A DNA stretch of 64,000 nucleotides from Beroe ovata. Taxonomy: Eukaryota > Ctenophora > Nuda > Beroida > Beroidae. The position numbers and the translations under genes were made by a program. Location of the stretch: positions 136,554 through 200,553 of the forward strand of contig CAMPET010000091.1 of NCBI GenBank assembly GCA_946803715.1. Direction: 5' to 3'. Within the stretch, counting starts at the first letter, position 1. The number at the start of each line of letters is the position of its first letter. This document shows positions 37,716-51,500 of the stretch, piece after piece. Under the pieces are notes generated by a model, which did no database searches, had not been told where the DNA came from, and worked only from the letters and a program-made list of their open reading frames with translations.

Positions 37716-38459
37716 TCCATGGACTATCTGTTATGAGTTTTAATTATTGTTATTATCGTGTTTCATTCGTTTCAACTTCGCTCTGGAGTTCTTTGCTCCG
37801 ATCCTATGTCTCAGAGTGGCCCGGTCACACTCTTGTGTAACAGTTGTGGAACCCGCGCGGTGAAAATACTGTGCAAAGGAACCGTAGTTTGGCACAACTG
37901 TTGATTACTTTCCGCGCGCGCGCGTGATTCAGTGGAGCCGCGCTTTCAATCAAGTGCATACTGCATGCATTGATTTCCTGCATACAATATGACCACATTA
38001 CCATCTGTCTAGCTATGAGGGATAAGTGGAAGAAGAAACGAATGCGAAGGCTGAAGAGAAAGCGAAAGAAGATGAGGGCTAGATCCAAGTAGAATTACAT
38101 GAACCATGGTCCGGTGGGGTCAGGTCAGAAAGTGATTCAGTACCCAACTCCCAGATACATCGTATAATTTGTAATTGTACAGCTCCGCTGAAGTCTGGAA
38201 GCCAGATTAAACACTGAAGATCGTTCACCAATTCTTCTATGATTTATCATTCGATTTAATTGGAAGATAAACGTTTTTAACTTTTATCAATGAAATAACA
38301 ATCGCAATATTTCCACAAGTACAAAATTGGATAGTCAAAGTTAAAATCACAAAAATCCGCTTCCACATCTAATTTTTCGTCAACTGATAAGAGTCAAAGC
38401 ATATTATTTTGAATTTCAACAAAGATACGTTAAAAAACCGGTAAGTTCGCGAAGTAGGT
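37716..38459. other. Convergent intergenic region
   Basis: Between the RPS28 stop (+) and the START-gene stop (-). It should hold both 3' ends. The minus-strand frame at 37825-38088 has no recognisable features and was not called. Confidence 0.6.
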
Positions 38460-40685
38460 TTATTTCTTCGTGTACTCTTCACATGCTTTCTGGAGGCTGC
38501 TCATGAAATTCGGGACACCAGTCTGAAGTAAAGTTTGACATTTGATTTCATAGCCCAAGTGCAACTTCAATTGGGGAGCCGTCACATATGATGTCATCCG
38601 CAAGAGGGAGGTTCAAAATGATGACAGGAGGGGAGGGATGGATTTTGACTGCTAACGCTAGCAACTGTTGCTTAAAGAGGGGTCAAAAACGGGCCAAAAA
38701 GTGATGACGTATTGTGTGACGGCTTCCTTGGGACTTGAGAATGATCATGACTGATGATCGCGTAGGGTCACGCGCGCGTGCTAGCTAGACTGCGCGCGCG
38801 CGCTATATAAAGTCAAACGCTGCGTATAGATAAAGATTTTGTCTTATGTAAATCGCGCGTTCCAGCTATATGGAGGTGTGTTACTGTGTCACAAACAACA
38901 AACCAGTAACTTGAAACTTCAGCAGTGTTTGTATACGTATACCTTTGCAGCCCAGTTAATTAGCCAGGTTGGAAGTGCTCCCCCAGGATTGTCGAAATAG
39001 TACAGGAAAACTGAAATTTAAGATCGGTCAAAACTCGAAATTTGTACAAAAATAAGACATATCACGGCAAAAGGGTCATAAGATTTGTAGATGTGTCAAT
39101 TGTGTCCATCAATAAGGGAATGTCTAATGCACGTCCAATGCACGTCTAATGCACGTCCATTAGACATTCCGCTCAATATGAAAATTTGGTATTTTTGTCC
39201 ATTGCACACCAGTGGACACAATGGCCACAATTTGTGCATTTTCGATGTCTAATGGACATGTTCAATGGACACAATGGACATCGATCTTGTGCATCTGGCT
39301 GGACACAATGGACACATCTTCAAATCTTCCCTTGTTGATGGACATCAAACTGGTATTTTAGCCAACCTTGAATCTTAAAAGGAATTGAAATTTTCGCACA
39401 TTTCGTGATGAGTTAGCTCACAAATTCATTTAGATTTGGATAATAGGCCAACAAATAAGACAGAAACATGTCTCGAGGCCCATCGATTCTCGTGTTTTAA
39501 ACGGATCTCAAAGCTTTGCAATCCTGAGTTGGGTAACGGGCGTGGTTTCAGTTAGTTTGGTATTGGCAAATAGTTTCCTTCAATTTCCTTTATACTTAGG
39601 CATATGGGTCCTCAGTCCTCATGATACATGCCATACACCTACCATCAAAGTTACTATCATTTGAATTATCGGTTATATTACGTGCACATGTGGTAATCAC
39701 TCTACCTTCACTCGGTATCTGCTCTGGTGTGATCAATACAGTGAAAATAAAAGTGAAAATGCATGAGCTGAAATTACTTTTTGTTCCCAGTCCAGATTCA
39801 CTTTGGCGAAAGGTCAGAGTTTGCTCGTATTGATTGACCCTCACCACACCCTTCACTTCCCCCTTAACTTGTTCTTCAGAGTTTTGACCTAAAATGATCA
39901 GCAATAAGTTCAAGAAAATTGCATTGAGGCTGCTCCACTCAGGATAGATCATCATCTTGGCTGGAATTGAATCTTGGCTAGGAATTGAATATATACTCAT
40001 TATTCAACAGTAATGCAGTGTGTTTCATGATCATAACTCACCAATAATACACCAAGTTTTTGGGTGACCAGTATCCTCCACCACCTTTCCTTGTCTACTG
40101 AAAACATAGTCCCTATGGCTGAGTGGCCATGGGTAGGCAACTCTCCAATAGATCACTTGTTTTTCACTCGTCTCAGAGGCAACATAGATTTCTGCACAAT
40201 AAGTTCCAAATTCAATTCAATTATCAATTCAAATTCCAAAACATATCTTAATAGTTATAATTATTCGATAATTTTATTGAATTGAATGTAGAAAATACTG
40301 ACTTCAATATGGTTACCATTGCAGTAGGAGTCCCATTCCTTCCTGTACTCCAAATCATTGTACACATCATTGACTCTCTCTGGTAAGATATTCTTCAACT
40401 CACCATAGCATTTGTAATAGTATAACTTTGAATCCTGGGCATCAGTCATCAACAAGGAATGAGAGCAAGGAATGAGAGCAAGGAATGAGAGCAAGGAATG
40501 AGAGCAAGATGAAAGAAACAAAACAGGCAGCTATTCATGAAAAGGAACCATATTAAAACCTGGGCATATTTCCGGTATATCTTAAAAGAGTAGTCTCCTG
40601 TTTCATCCTGTGTAAAATTTTCATAGTCATCTATTTTAGGAGAATCCAACTCTGAGATGAACTTCCTGAAATCATGGTCTCCCAT
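38460..40685 (-). CDS. START-domain lipid-transfer protein, PCTP (STARD2)-like
   Basis: Six exons (40685-40560, 40434-40317, 40191-40042, 39888-39778, 39010-38943, 38522-38460) join with matching phases to 211 residues; human PCTP has 214. The protein is one START domain: N-terminal MGDHDFRKFISEL, then DLEYRKEWDSYCN, VIYWRVAYPWPLSHRDYVF, GVVRVNQYEQTL, and YYFDNPGGALPTWLINWAAK leading into TGVPNFMSSLQKACEEY, the C-terminal lid helix. PCTP carries phosphatidylcholine between membranes in the cytosol; the ligand here is inferred from similarity. The gene is convergent with RPS28. The last two small exons are easily missed because an open frame reads through from exon 4 to a stop at 39596. Confidence 0.92.
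40441..40508. repeat. 13-bp tandem repeat in a START-gene intron
   Basis: Four to five copies of AAGGAATGAGAGC lie directly beside the exon 2 acceptor on the minus strand. Confidence 0.9.
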
Positions 40686-43064
40686 CTTGGAATAGTATAT
40701 GACAGGTAAACAGAAACATATACTCTTAACTCTAGTAGCTGGATAAAAATTTGTATACATGGCAAGTCCCAGAGATTTTGCCGACTGGATATGTTAGATA
40801 AGAGGGGCCTATTGGGTACCTAGCCCACTTGGGTACCTAGCCCACTTGCAGGCATCAAGTGTAAGAATGGCAAAATTGGCATGGCGGCCATGCCCATTAC
40901 TCTTATGTAACTTACTTCGTAACTAAAGAAATCGTGGTAGTAACAAAAATATGAGAGGAGCAAAGAGACAACCTTGTGACGTTTTAGGGCACTCAGGGCA
41001 CAGGGCACTACGTTGGGACACTCAGGGCACTACGTAAGGGCACTCAGGGCACTACGTCAGGGTACAGGGCACTACGTTAGGGCACTCAGTGCACACAGCT
41101 CAGGGCACTCAGGCCAGGGTACTACATCAGTGCACAGGACACTACATTAGTGCACTAAATTAGTGCAAAGGAACTACATTGGGGCACTTCAATAGGGCAC
41201 TACATGAGGGCACTCAGGGCACTACACCAATACATAAGGCACTATATGTACTATGTTAGCCGTTAGGGCACTATGTCAGGGCACTACATCAGTGATAAGG
41301 GCACTGCATTCTGCATTCGGGCACTACATTGGGGCACTTCAATAGGGCACTACTTAAGAGCAATACATAAGGGCAGTACATCAGTTATAAGGGCACTGTA
41401 TTAGGGCTCTTCATTAGGGCAATACATAAGGGGGGCATTCTTCAGAACAGCGACGCCACTAGAACGNTTCAATCATAACTCAATTATCTAATCAACACTT
41501 TTTACTACCATCCCCCCCAATTTTAGAAAATGACGAAAATATGCCCCTAAGAACGAATTATACCCCCAATGAAAAAGACGGATTTGCACCACTGGTTGCT
41601 GCCGCGCCGGGTGTTATCTGTCCATATTTGCCGGATGCAGATGTTATCTGACCATTTGCCATTTTGTCATTGTTTCTTTGTCAGATGTTACCTGACCTGT
41701 TTCTTGCTCGCGCGCGCCGCCGCGTGCAAAACACAGGTCAGGGAACATCTGACAATTGTTTCTTGCGCGCGCGCCTTTGGCTTCATCGAAGCCGCGAAAC
41801 TTAATTTTGCTGAAGCAAGCCGCTTCGCGGCTTGCATCAGCGGTTTGGCCGGCTTCGCGCGCGCGACTGACGATCGCATCGTTTACTGCACTGGTAGTGT
41901 TTAGTCCACCGCGAGAGTAGCCACTAGCCGAATACTTGTAAATATTAATGTTATGAGCGAGCAAGATTTGACAAGAAAAACTAATTGAATATCCTTTCAT
42001 ATAATGTATGTAAAAATAACTAACGGTAAGACTAAAATAAGGAAACGGGGCCACAGTGAAATAAAGTGACGGGTTTTACTCATACCGTTGTTGTTTTTAT
42101 ATTTGTAACTCAATTACAATACAATGCACAATATAGTTATACATTTGAATCTTATAACTCGACATGTTTCAGTCATACTACTTAAATCTAACGGTATTCT
42201 TTGAGTTCTAATTTAAGACATAGCATGATGTTTAAGACATAGCACGATGTTTAGGAACAAGTATGATGTATGAGCAGTGAGGAGTCAATTTTATCATTAT
42301 GCTTTAATCACGATTTCTTGGCGGCATCAGCTTAACATACGGGGGTGGGCATCATCCATATGCGCACAATTGCGTCGGCCTTTACTTGGCTCGCTCATTC
42401 CTTGATTCTTGATAAAACCTTCATTGAAAGTGTAAGAGAAAAGACGAGGCATATGACGGTGCGGGGTAACAGAAGAAACTGCCTATCTTATATCTGATTT
42501 GGTTAACCTCGTAGAAAGAAAGAATACTTATTCCGATGTTACAGCCTCATTTTCTTCAGATCGATAGAGGCACAATAGAAGTTAGAACTAAATTCAAGTT
42601 AAAATAGCTAAACATCGATCATCAAAAGCATTATGTCAGAAAGTAAAATTGAATTCGATCAGATTCAACATCGCATTATCAAAATAAAAATGAAATAAAA
42701 AATCTTCAATAAATTTAGCTTCGTTTTAAACACATATGAAAAGCGCCGTATACACCGATAACTCTAAACAAGTCGACCTTTAAACAAGTCGAGCTTGACC
42801 AAATATCACTATGAGAGTCATGTTCACATTCAAACACTGGAGTCCAGGAAAATTTGGATTCTGAGAAGCAGGTTAAGTCTGGTACGGTATTAACAAATTC
42901 GATACATCAAGTTCTATCGATAGACGGTGTACTCAACTCCGTCACCATGAAGAATCGCACACAAATGCGGATGGTCGCTCTGCACATTTGTTTTAGTTTC
43001 ATTAAATATTTACAGATCACAAATAACTTATCAATGCCTGTACACATACATACACACATTCACG
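40686..43064. other. Intergenic region upstream of the START gene and downstream of the RTK
   Basis: No exon recognised. It contains a long degenerate tandem array (about 40980-41440), a single N at 41467, and a GC-rich inverted-repeat segment at about 41690-41870 with GCGCGC runs and CGAAGCCG-type hairpins. The 3' UTR of the RTK should lie in 42.8-43.06 kb. Confidence 0.55.
40980..41440. repeat. Degenerate tandem array of GGGCACT-containing units
   Basis: More than 25 occurrences of AGGGCACTACRT / AGGGCACTCAGGGCAC-like units of irregular length fill about 450 bp. Confidence 0.85.
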
Positions 43065-46000
43065 CTACAGCACTGACTCAGATATGAAGTTCGATGCCGA
43101 GTAGTTCGATTCGGGCCGAACCCCGTCGCTCGCCGACACGGCCGCTGTTGTCGGCGACCTCGGCGGAAAGTCGAGAGTCTCGAGCCGCCTGAGGACAGGA
43201 GGCACCGAGTTTTGTCTGCGTGTTTCATCCAGAAGAGGGAAATTGGGATTGTCTTGCGAGCGGACAGAATCGGATGAAGAGGACGATGACGACGATAGTT
43301 TGGTCCGCGTAACGTTGGAGTACTGCTCGGCTGACTGGACCGGGACATCGTCAGAGAGAATCTCGACAGCACCAGCCTCCTCATCGTCCACAATGCTGGC
43401 GATCCCTTGTCCCACTGTGAGATAGTCCACCGAGTCGAGGGACATGAGTTGTTGGATGGTGTGCACGAGATCGTCAAATGGGGGTCGGAGGTCAGGATCT
43501 TCCTGCCAACAGTCCTTCATCACATCGTAGCTGAAAACAGTGGAGGTGTTATTATGCCATGAAATATCGCTAGAATGAAGTGGCAATCAGGTGATAATCA
43601 TCTGGAATATCACGTACATCTCGATAGAGCAGCCGTCTGGACGGGCCATCCTGTATCCCTTCTTGAGGAGTTTGTAGAGTTTAGCTGGCTCAATGCCAGG
43701 ATAAGGGGACCCACCCAACGTGACTATTTCCCACAGGAGCACACCGTATGACCAGCTAAGACAATAAACCGGGAGTTAGGACCCTAGATGGTCTGAGAAT
43801 AATACACGGTAACTATTGCCAATCATGATATGGTAGTCAAACACTCACACGTCAGATTTGGATGTAAACTTCAGATCGAACAGAGCCTCAGGGCTCATCC
43901 ACTTGAACGGCACTCTGCCCCTGGGGTTCATCATATACTGTCCCTCCAGATACATGTCCCGAGCCAGCCCGAAATCGGACACCTTTACCGTGAGATCCTC
44001 GCCAACCAGTATGTTACGAGCAGCGAGGTCGCGGTGTATGATGTTCTTGAATGCCAAGTATTTCTGAAATAGGGGGGTTTGACTGATGTTGATTTCAACG
44101 GGACAACTTTCTCTTGAGATTTCAGCCGTTTGTTGTTACCTATATAAGTATAAGGTTGCCACTACGACACGTTACACTTACAACCACACTAATAAGTTAC
44201 ATTAATACTTATAATTACACCCATTACAGAAAAATGGCTAACAAAAGCCGTATAGTCAATGCTCCTGCATTATTCATCTATAATGATGCTGTGAGTATAA
44301 CTATAGTGCATTGTACCCCAAAACCCCACTACTGGTGTTACTCCCTTTGTTAAGAAGTAGTGTTGCTATTGGATACTATACTTAGTGTACACGACGCCCG
44401 TGTCAAAATGTGTTGATTAAGTGACATATGTCACCAATCACTCCTCTCCTCACGGTCATTTACTCGTGGACCGATATCCACAATTTCCTAGTTTCCTACC
44501 CTTGAAAGGATCGGTTTCAACTAATCATCCGGTTTCCAAATTACCAATCCCATAATTCTATAATTAGGTTTTCCTATCAAATTATGTTTAATTGAGAGTT
44601 AATGAGGGCCAGCTTGCTTCATATAAACTTCGTCGACAGCGAAATCTTACACAGTTTACGATAGATCCTTTGCCAACCGTTCAAACCTTCCTATCACCTT
44701 TTTTGCCTTATTAATGCCTCCAATTTCTATGCAATAAACCCATCAATTGATATCAATGCTCTAAGCGACATCTATAAATGGAGTTATTTATGTCCAATCT
44801 GTCGGTCGGCATGAGCGCAACGTGGTACGAAGATGAGACATATATGTACAGCATGGTTCATCACCGGCGAAAACAGGGCTCTAAAGTCTCACTTTGGCAG
44901 TTATTGAAAATGGTACTAAACAAATATCTTTTCAGATGTGTAGGTTTTAATTGAGCGAGTGCACATGTAAACAGTATCTCATTAATTTCCCTTGAGAATT
45001 CATGTCTTCATTCAGAAGGTATTCAAGCCACGGAAGCAAACATTTAGCGAGTACGCGAAGAGGTCCAGGAATCAGCATCACACAGACTGCAGAGTGTGTT
45101 TAGAGGAGTACAGAGAGCAAGATATCGTGTGGTAAGCAGCCCGTCCGTCAAATGTCTTTGTTTGAGAGAGTCTGGAAAGTCTATTCTTCTCGTACCTCTC
45201 GAAGGTTTTTGCCGGAAATCCGACCTCGACCTTCTGTTGTAGACCACCTGTGCTCGAGTCCAGTATTCAATCTGGTTTAATCTGGAAACAGATCAAACTT
45301 CCTCTATTTCAGGATATTGACATGCGGACACGTGTTCCATGGCCCTTGTATTTGTTCGTGGGTGAAGAAAGCGGAGTCTTGCCCTGTTTGTAGGGCAGAT
45401 GTGAGGCTGACACCCTGATCTAGTGTCAGAGGAGCGATACTCGGACGAAGAATCATGGAACAAGCAGACATGAGCTCACTAGGAAAAGTATCGCGCTATC
45501 GCAATGATGGTGACAATAGTGCGTGTCTATCCCATACCCGCCACAGTATGCATGGACTGGTGAAAGACCTTTATCAATGTAAATACCTATTTGAATCATT
45601 TCTTCAATTTGTCTTTGATAACAGTTGTCCCATATCCATGTTGGAGCATTGAACAATATGAGAAACATAAACTGCGATTTCTCACGAGCGCGCGCATATT
45701 GCCACGCGCGCTTCCATAATCCAAAGAAAAGCGCATGTGAGCCGCGACACGGACGCCGCGCGTTACAAAAACGTTTATTTATTTGACACCTTGTGCCCGA
45801 TGGCACGCACTTTGGCGCCAGGCTATTGCAGATGTGACAATTAATACTGAGAAAAGTAAGGAGATTGAAGTTTCAACAGCACGGCCTTTACCTGATCATT
45901 GGCTTCGTTTCTAACTCTTGAAACACACACTATCACTTGACGTGTGCTAAAAATAAACTCTCGGAATGTAGGCAATAATTCGCAATAGTAGAGGATAACT

Positions 46001-48517
46001 GAGTTATGCGAATTCATTCCATGTGCAATAAGATTATCGTACACGTGTCTTGAATAATAAGCCGATAAACAGCGTGGATGACGTGAAGGACGCAGTGTAG
46101 CGTTTTCTGGAAGATCGCAGATTTGTAATAAAAAATATCGTCATAATATTATGATTAATCATTACACTTGACGACATTGATTAGCGATGTATAATAATTA
46201 CACCGATTAGTAAGGTTTCGCTCATAATAGAGTTCATATAGCATGTAATGTAGTAAATTTGGGTGGGTAGCACTTCAAGTTGCAGATACCTCGAAGTCAC
46301 TTATTGTTTACGAGAAATAAATAAGTCTTCTTCCCTAGAAATGGAACGAACTTACAGAGAACTAATATATTATAGGAATGAACAAAGAAAAACAGAGTGA
46401 CAAACACGCAAAAAACACACACACACACTTACCATTCCACATGCAATCTGATACATCATGTTCAACATATGATTACTCGTCAGTATTCCTGCCTTCTCCT
46501 CGTTATCCACCCCCTGTAGAATATGGAAATATGTGAGAACAAATAAAACGGGAAATCTGTGGAAAAACTATAGGGGGGATTAAACATTTTGCACTGTTTT
46601 TCGCCATACTGCTTCGCATGACGGGGGCCTGGCGCCATGAAATTCAGTAGGTCCCATATTCCATCCCTCCCTCAATCTCTGGTAATGCCCGTCTCTCTCT
46701 CTCTGTGTAATTATAGCAGAATCGGAACAGTAACATACATTATTCTAAATCCACACACTCTTAACATTTTACTGTCTCGACACAGCGGCGGGATTTAAGC
46801 TGGCAAAGTTCCAAATTGATGCTAAGGTAATGGAAGAACATCGCCCTTTATGATATCAAAAGCTTCATTAAGGTCAAATCGATGAATTCAATGAATGGTT
46901 GTTCCGCTCACTCTCGTCTTTCTTTACAAAAAATGTTGTACAAAGTGTTTCTGCTTGCATGGTGTGAAGGAAAAACGTCATGAGCATACACTCAAAGATA
47001 AAAGGTTCATATTATGCGCGTGTGACTCTGAATATGAATACATAAATACACGCGTCTTACAGTTCGCAACGTCACTGTTACATTTTACATGGTGAAACTC
47101 GATAGGTATAAATGTGAGGTTGAGGTGAAATTTTGGATACTGTTATCAGTAATAAAATTATCTGATGTCTCGTTATTATCTACTTAATTAGTTGTTCATT
47201 TAGGCGTGAACAGAATATCGATTGCATTATCTATTGGTTCGGTAAAATCGCGTAACCGCTAGTATAACTTGAGTATAAAAAAGCGCTGTCTACTTACACA
47301 CTTGACAAATAGAAACGCACTACGTCACAACATGTGTCACTTTCCACTACGTCACACACATGACGTCACACACATGACGAGGGAGAGGTGTTAGTCACGT
47401 GACCGTCACGTGATGCAACATTACCGGATCTAAGGTAACTTAACGTCCGCACCTAATTAAGTAATTTAAGTATCAATTTGTTAGCTAGAATCAAGAGAGA
47501 GCTAAACACTTGTTATCAATTGAGGCGGTTGTCCGGCTTCTTCGGACAGAGAACACGGATTCCCCAGGATTCTCGGGATGCAATGTGTGATCAGGGGGGG
47601 AACGCCCATACAACAATCACTTATTGGATCTCCCCGTATCATACTGGACATATTTGAGTTGGAGTATTGGGGTGTGAATACATGTTGTATTTGCTATAAG
47701 AGGGTATTATAATGTGAGAATTTAACATATTACCTACATGGGACATAATATTATTATCAGAACCATTACTCCTCGGATTAGAGAGGGTAATGTGTCGCTT
47801 TGTAGCAGAAGTGAGGGCGCGCCGCGCACCGGCTCCACATGACAGAATGAATATTAGGAGCATTACAGTATCCTGTGACAGTACCACAGAATGAAGAGAG
47901 TATTCTGAAGGATCAGAGCAAAGACAGGAACTAGCTTTCAGTGATTCGTATAGTCAATAATGACTAAAAACATCGTCTATCCTAGAATTCTTTACTAACC
48001 AGCGTGTGTCTGTTCCTATAACACCACGCATTCAACACTTTCAAACTGCCGTAGGAGCAGACAATGCTGTGTATGTATGTGTGTGAGTATGATTATAATA
48101 GTGACTTTGAATATGTGTGTTTATAGATCGCTGTCCTTTGTTTGTGTAGTCTTCATGATTTGATTGGATTATACACTCGCGCAATCTAATTATCGAAAAA
48201 GCACATCCTATTTCTTGGGTTGTTTGGTCTTGGATGAAAAGATGGGGCACGTTTTTGACCTATAAAGTACTTTTAGATTGGAGTACCTATATTATACACG
48301 TTTCATCCAATACGATACGAAATCAAAACTATAGGTTCACTACTCATTTTCGATTAGATAAGACTGAACTACTGCTTTCTCACATACAAATATAAATCTT
48401 TCCTCTCATGCAAATACAGACGGGATAGAGTCCATTATAAGGGCATCTCCCAACAGACACGCACACACAGACACATACAGACACTCACATACTCACATAC
48501 TCACATACTCACACATA

Positions 48518-48558
<41 letters not shown>

Positions 48559-51500
48559 ACTTCTCGTCTGGTTTATCTCAGTTTGTACCAGGCACCCCCA
48601 ACTCCTCTCCATCCCGACTACTTTCCTCCCGTATAGCTGAGATACCCCCAATTTATTAACACAACGTCTCTTTCGGACACACACACACACACTTGACTTC
48701 TGTCGAACCTCAGACAAGAATTGGGTTCTGCAGTATAATATTCAACACAATCACTGTATACAATAGTATTCATTATTCAACATTGTAACGTAGAAGATGT
48801 GTTATTCGAGGTATATATTTTGCAAGATATTTTGTAAGATTTCTACCCTCATCATGATGATGTGACGTTCCAAAGTGAGTTATGACGTCATCAGTCAGTT
48901 GTCACCAGTTGTCAATCGCAAGATATGTCAGCAGTAGCAATATTATAGTGAGTGAACGTGATTGGTAATGGAGTACCAGGATCAGAATACACGTCTGGAA
49001 GTTAGTGGTGGCAAGCAAATCCAAATGTCATATTATAAACATAACTTTTCCTCACAGCGAGAAAGTGAGACAGTCATGAGATGAATTCTACTCAACTGAA
49101 AGTCTCTTTAGTCTCAAATTATGATGTTAATTTCTGAGTTCATCTTCACAAAGCATGCACGTCATGCCACACCATCTCTCACGATTTCTCACCATCTTTG
49201 GCGTGCTATGACATTAATGATAATAACGACTGAGGTCTTAATTAATTTGTATAATTAACTTCTTTGTGAAGAACAAATGATTACAACTTGATCATGGTAC
49301 AATTATTTGATTAAAGAAAGTGAGCACTGTTTGGCGTCAAGCATTGAGCATTTAAAACATGATAAGAGGGACGAACCATTGCGAACGCGATTTCTGCTCT
49401 CAAATTGAGGACCGTCAGTGGTCATAACTTCTGTCTGGACATAACTTTTGTTTGGCGACTTCTTCCGTCGATTGTCTCCCCCGCTTCTTGTCGATTGTCT
49501 CCCCCGCTTCTTGTCGATTGTCTCATTCGCTTCTTGTGTACACAATTTACACCGACTGCAGCATACAACACCGACCAATCTGACAGTAATCTACAACACC
49601 ATGCACTGGTTTCTCATCCTGGGTCTGGTTCTGTTCCCGGTGGAAGCATTAAGCACAGGTTTGCAAACTAAAGGTATTTCACTGCCCAGTGTCCACTGTA
49701 TATCGGACGGAATTCGGCAGCAGTAAACTCGATCATCTGCAACCGCGCACTCATCCCCAGATAACAGTAAGGGAGCTGTTACGTTGAGTTCAGCGCAAAG
49801 TATGATATTGACGACCGATGGACATGGCCAATTGTTGGATAGTGGCGCAGGAATCATTCTACTCCAATTACCTAATAGTGAGGTAATTAATCCACAATTA
49901 ATCCACAATTAGGACTATAATATGTTTCACTATGTTTCTGCTATCTCTTTTGCATGCACTACGTATTAAGGAAAGTATTCTAAACGTTTGATCTTCCATT
50001 CAAAATATCTATCGGTTCATGAGCCTCTGATGTGTTTCAGTTCCGAACTATAAATGCCGATGGATTAAGTCAGACAACGGTTAATGTGGTTTGTCACGAG
50101 ATGGGGTTAGGCTATGCTATCGACTGGTTTGGAGTGCCCCAATACCTCAACCCTATATCCATATCCCAATGGAACATAACATGCCCCGGTAATGCTACAG
50201 CACTGAGTCAATGCACCAGCTCAGTGGACACAAGGGGAACTGCACCAATCCTCGCTGTTGCCTGTAAACCACAACCCGGTAAGTGATGGGCCACATTTGT
50301 GAGCCGCCACATTCTTACATCAATTTAGTAGGAATTTGATGGGACATGCTAACACCCACTCTTTGAGCACTATTGTAGACTGTCATTAAAACCGAGGATT
50401 ATCGTATTTCAATTTACGGATATGAGAATGCTCTATTCTAGCCTATGATGAGTTGTAACCTAGGATAACTGATCAGGACCAAGATCATTGCTTCCAATCT
50501 TGTTGTTGTGTAGTATGAACTCAAAAATATTATACTCAAAAGTATTATACTCAAAGATATTACACTAATGCATTTTTCAGGAGACTGTGCAATCAGACCG
50601 GGATTACACAACTTTATTCACAAAAGTTGCAAATGGGTGCGAAACATCTTCCATACGTCGAAATGTGCTTTTTCAGATGAATACTTTTCTGTCTTCATAG
50701 GAAGCCAAACGCATCACTCGAAGTCGACCTTCTTTGAGTCGAAGAAGGTCGAGAAGTTTTATCTTAGCAACACTTGTCCTGGTGAGTTTGAGAACTATCA
50801 GCTATGCAACATGACACTTCTCCCATCCAGTCTATCCCCAAATCCAACCAACGATCGCTTCTATTGTGGGTTCTTTGTGTGCAAAGTGGAGCCACTATTC
50901 ATCTTTCACAACAGATGGAAATTTGTGGCTGTAAATAGTGAATTTCTGTGCAGTGCAATGAGAGCCAACATGCTGTCTCGTCATGGATTCGACTGTGATA
51001 CAGAAAGAGTCCAGGAGTACTGTTCGCACATACTGAGTGGAACAACGGTGGTTCACTGTGATATGATCTGTCAGGACATGATCGGATGCGAGGACGAAGC
51101 AATTTGTAATGGGTATCAGTATGGAGTTTCCTGTACAAGGAATAACCGGGCTATCTATGTGAGGATAGACAAAATTTGTGACGATTTCATCGATTGTGAC
51201 AATATCCTGGATGAGAAGCATTGTTTCCGTGATTTCTATGATCCATACGTAGACACGATAATATCGGAGCAACTTCTCGGATGCATACCGTGGGGAACAG
51301 AAATATGGGTTAGATTGACAAACTTTACACGATGTGGCCCTCTACAGAAATCGACCAACGGTAGATTTGAATACACGAGCTATTGTAACGAATTCTTTGA
51401 CCAATTCAATTGCAGTGATGGATGGCGAGGTGTCATGCGCTGCCCCATTAATGGTTACCTATCATCAATCTCTAAAGCATTAGTCTGTAACCCGCAATTC

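Noticed and set aside
38801-38830. CTATATAAAG TATA-like box after a GCGCGC run
   Set aside because: It lies inside the last intron of the START gene with no gene start downstream on either strand.
39596-39777. Read-through of START exon 4 as the protein's C-terminus
   Set aside because: Exons at 39010-38943 and 38522-38460 restore the conserved START C-terminal sheet and helix in phase, so the read-through is intronic.
47639-47887. Minus-strand frame with a signal-peptide-like start ([16 protein letters not shown])
   Set aside because: Lies in an RTK intron, has no clear ATG context or cleavage-site repeats, and no second exon could be joined; could be a small secreted peptide but not supported.
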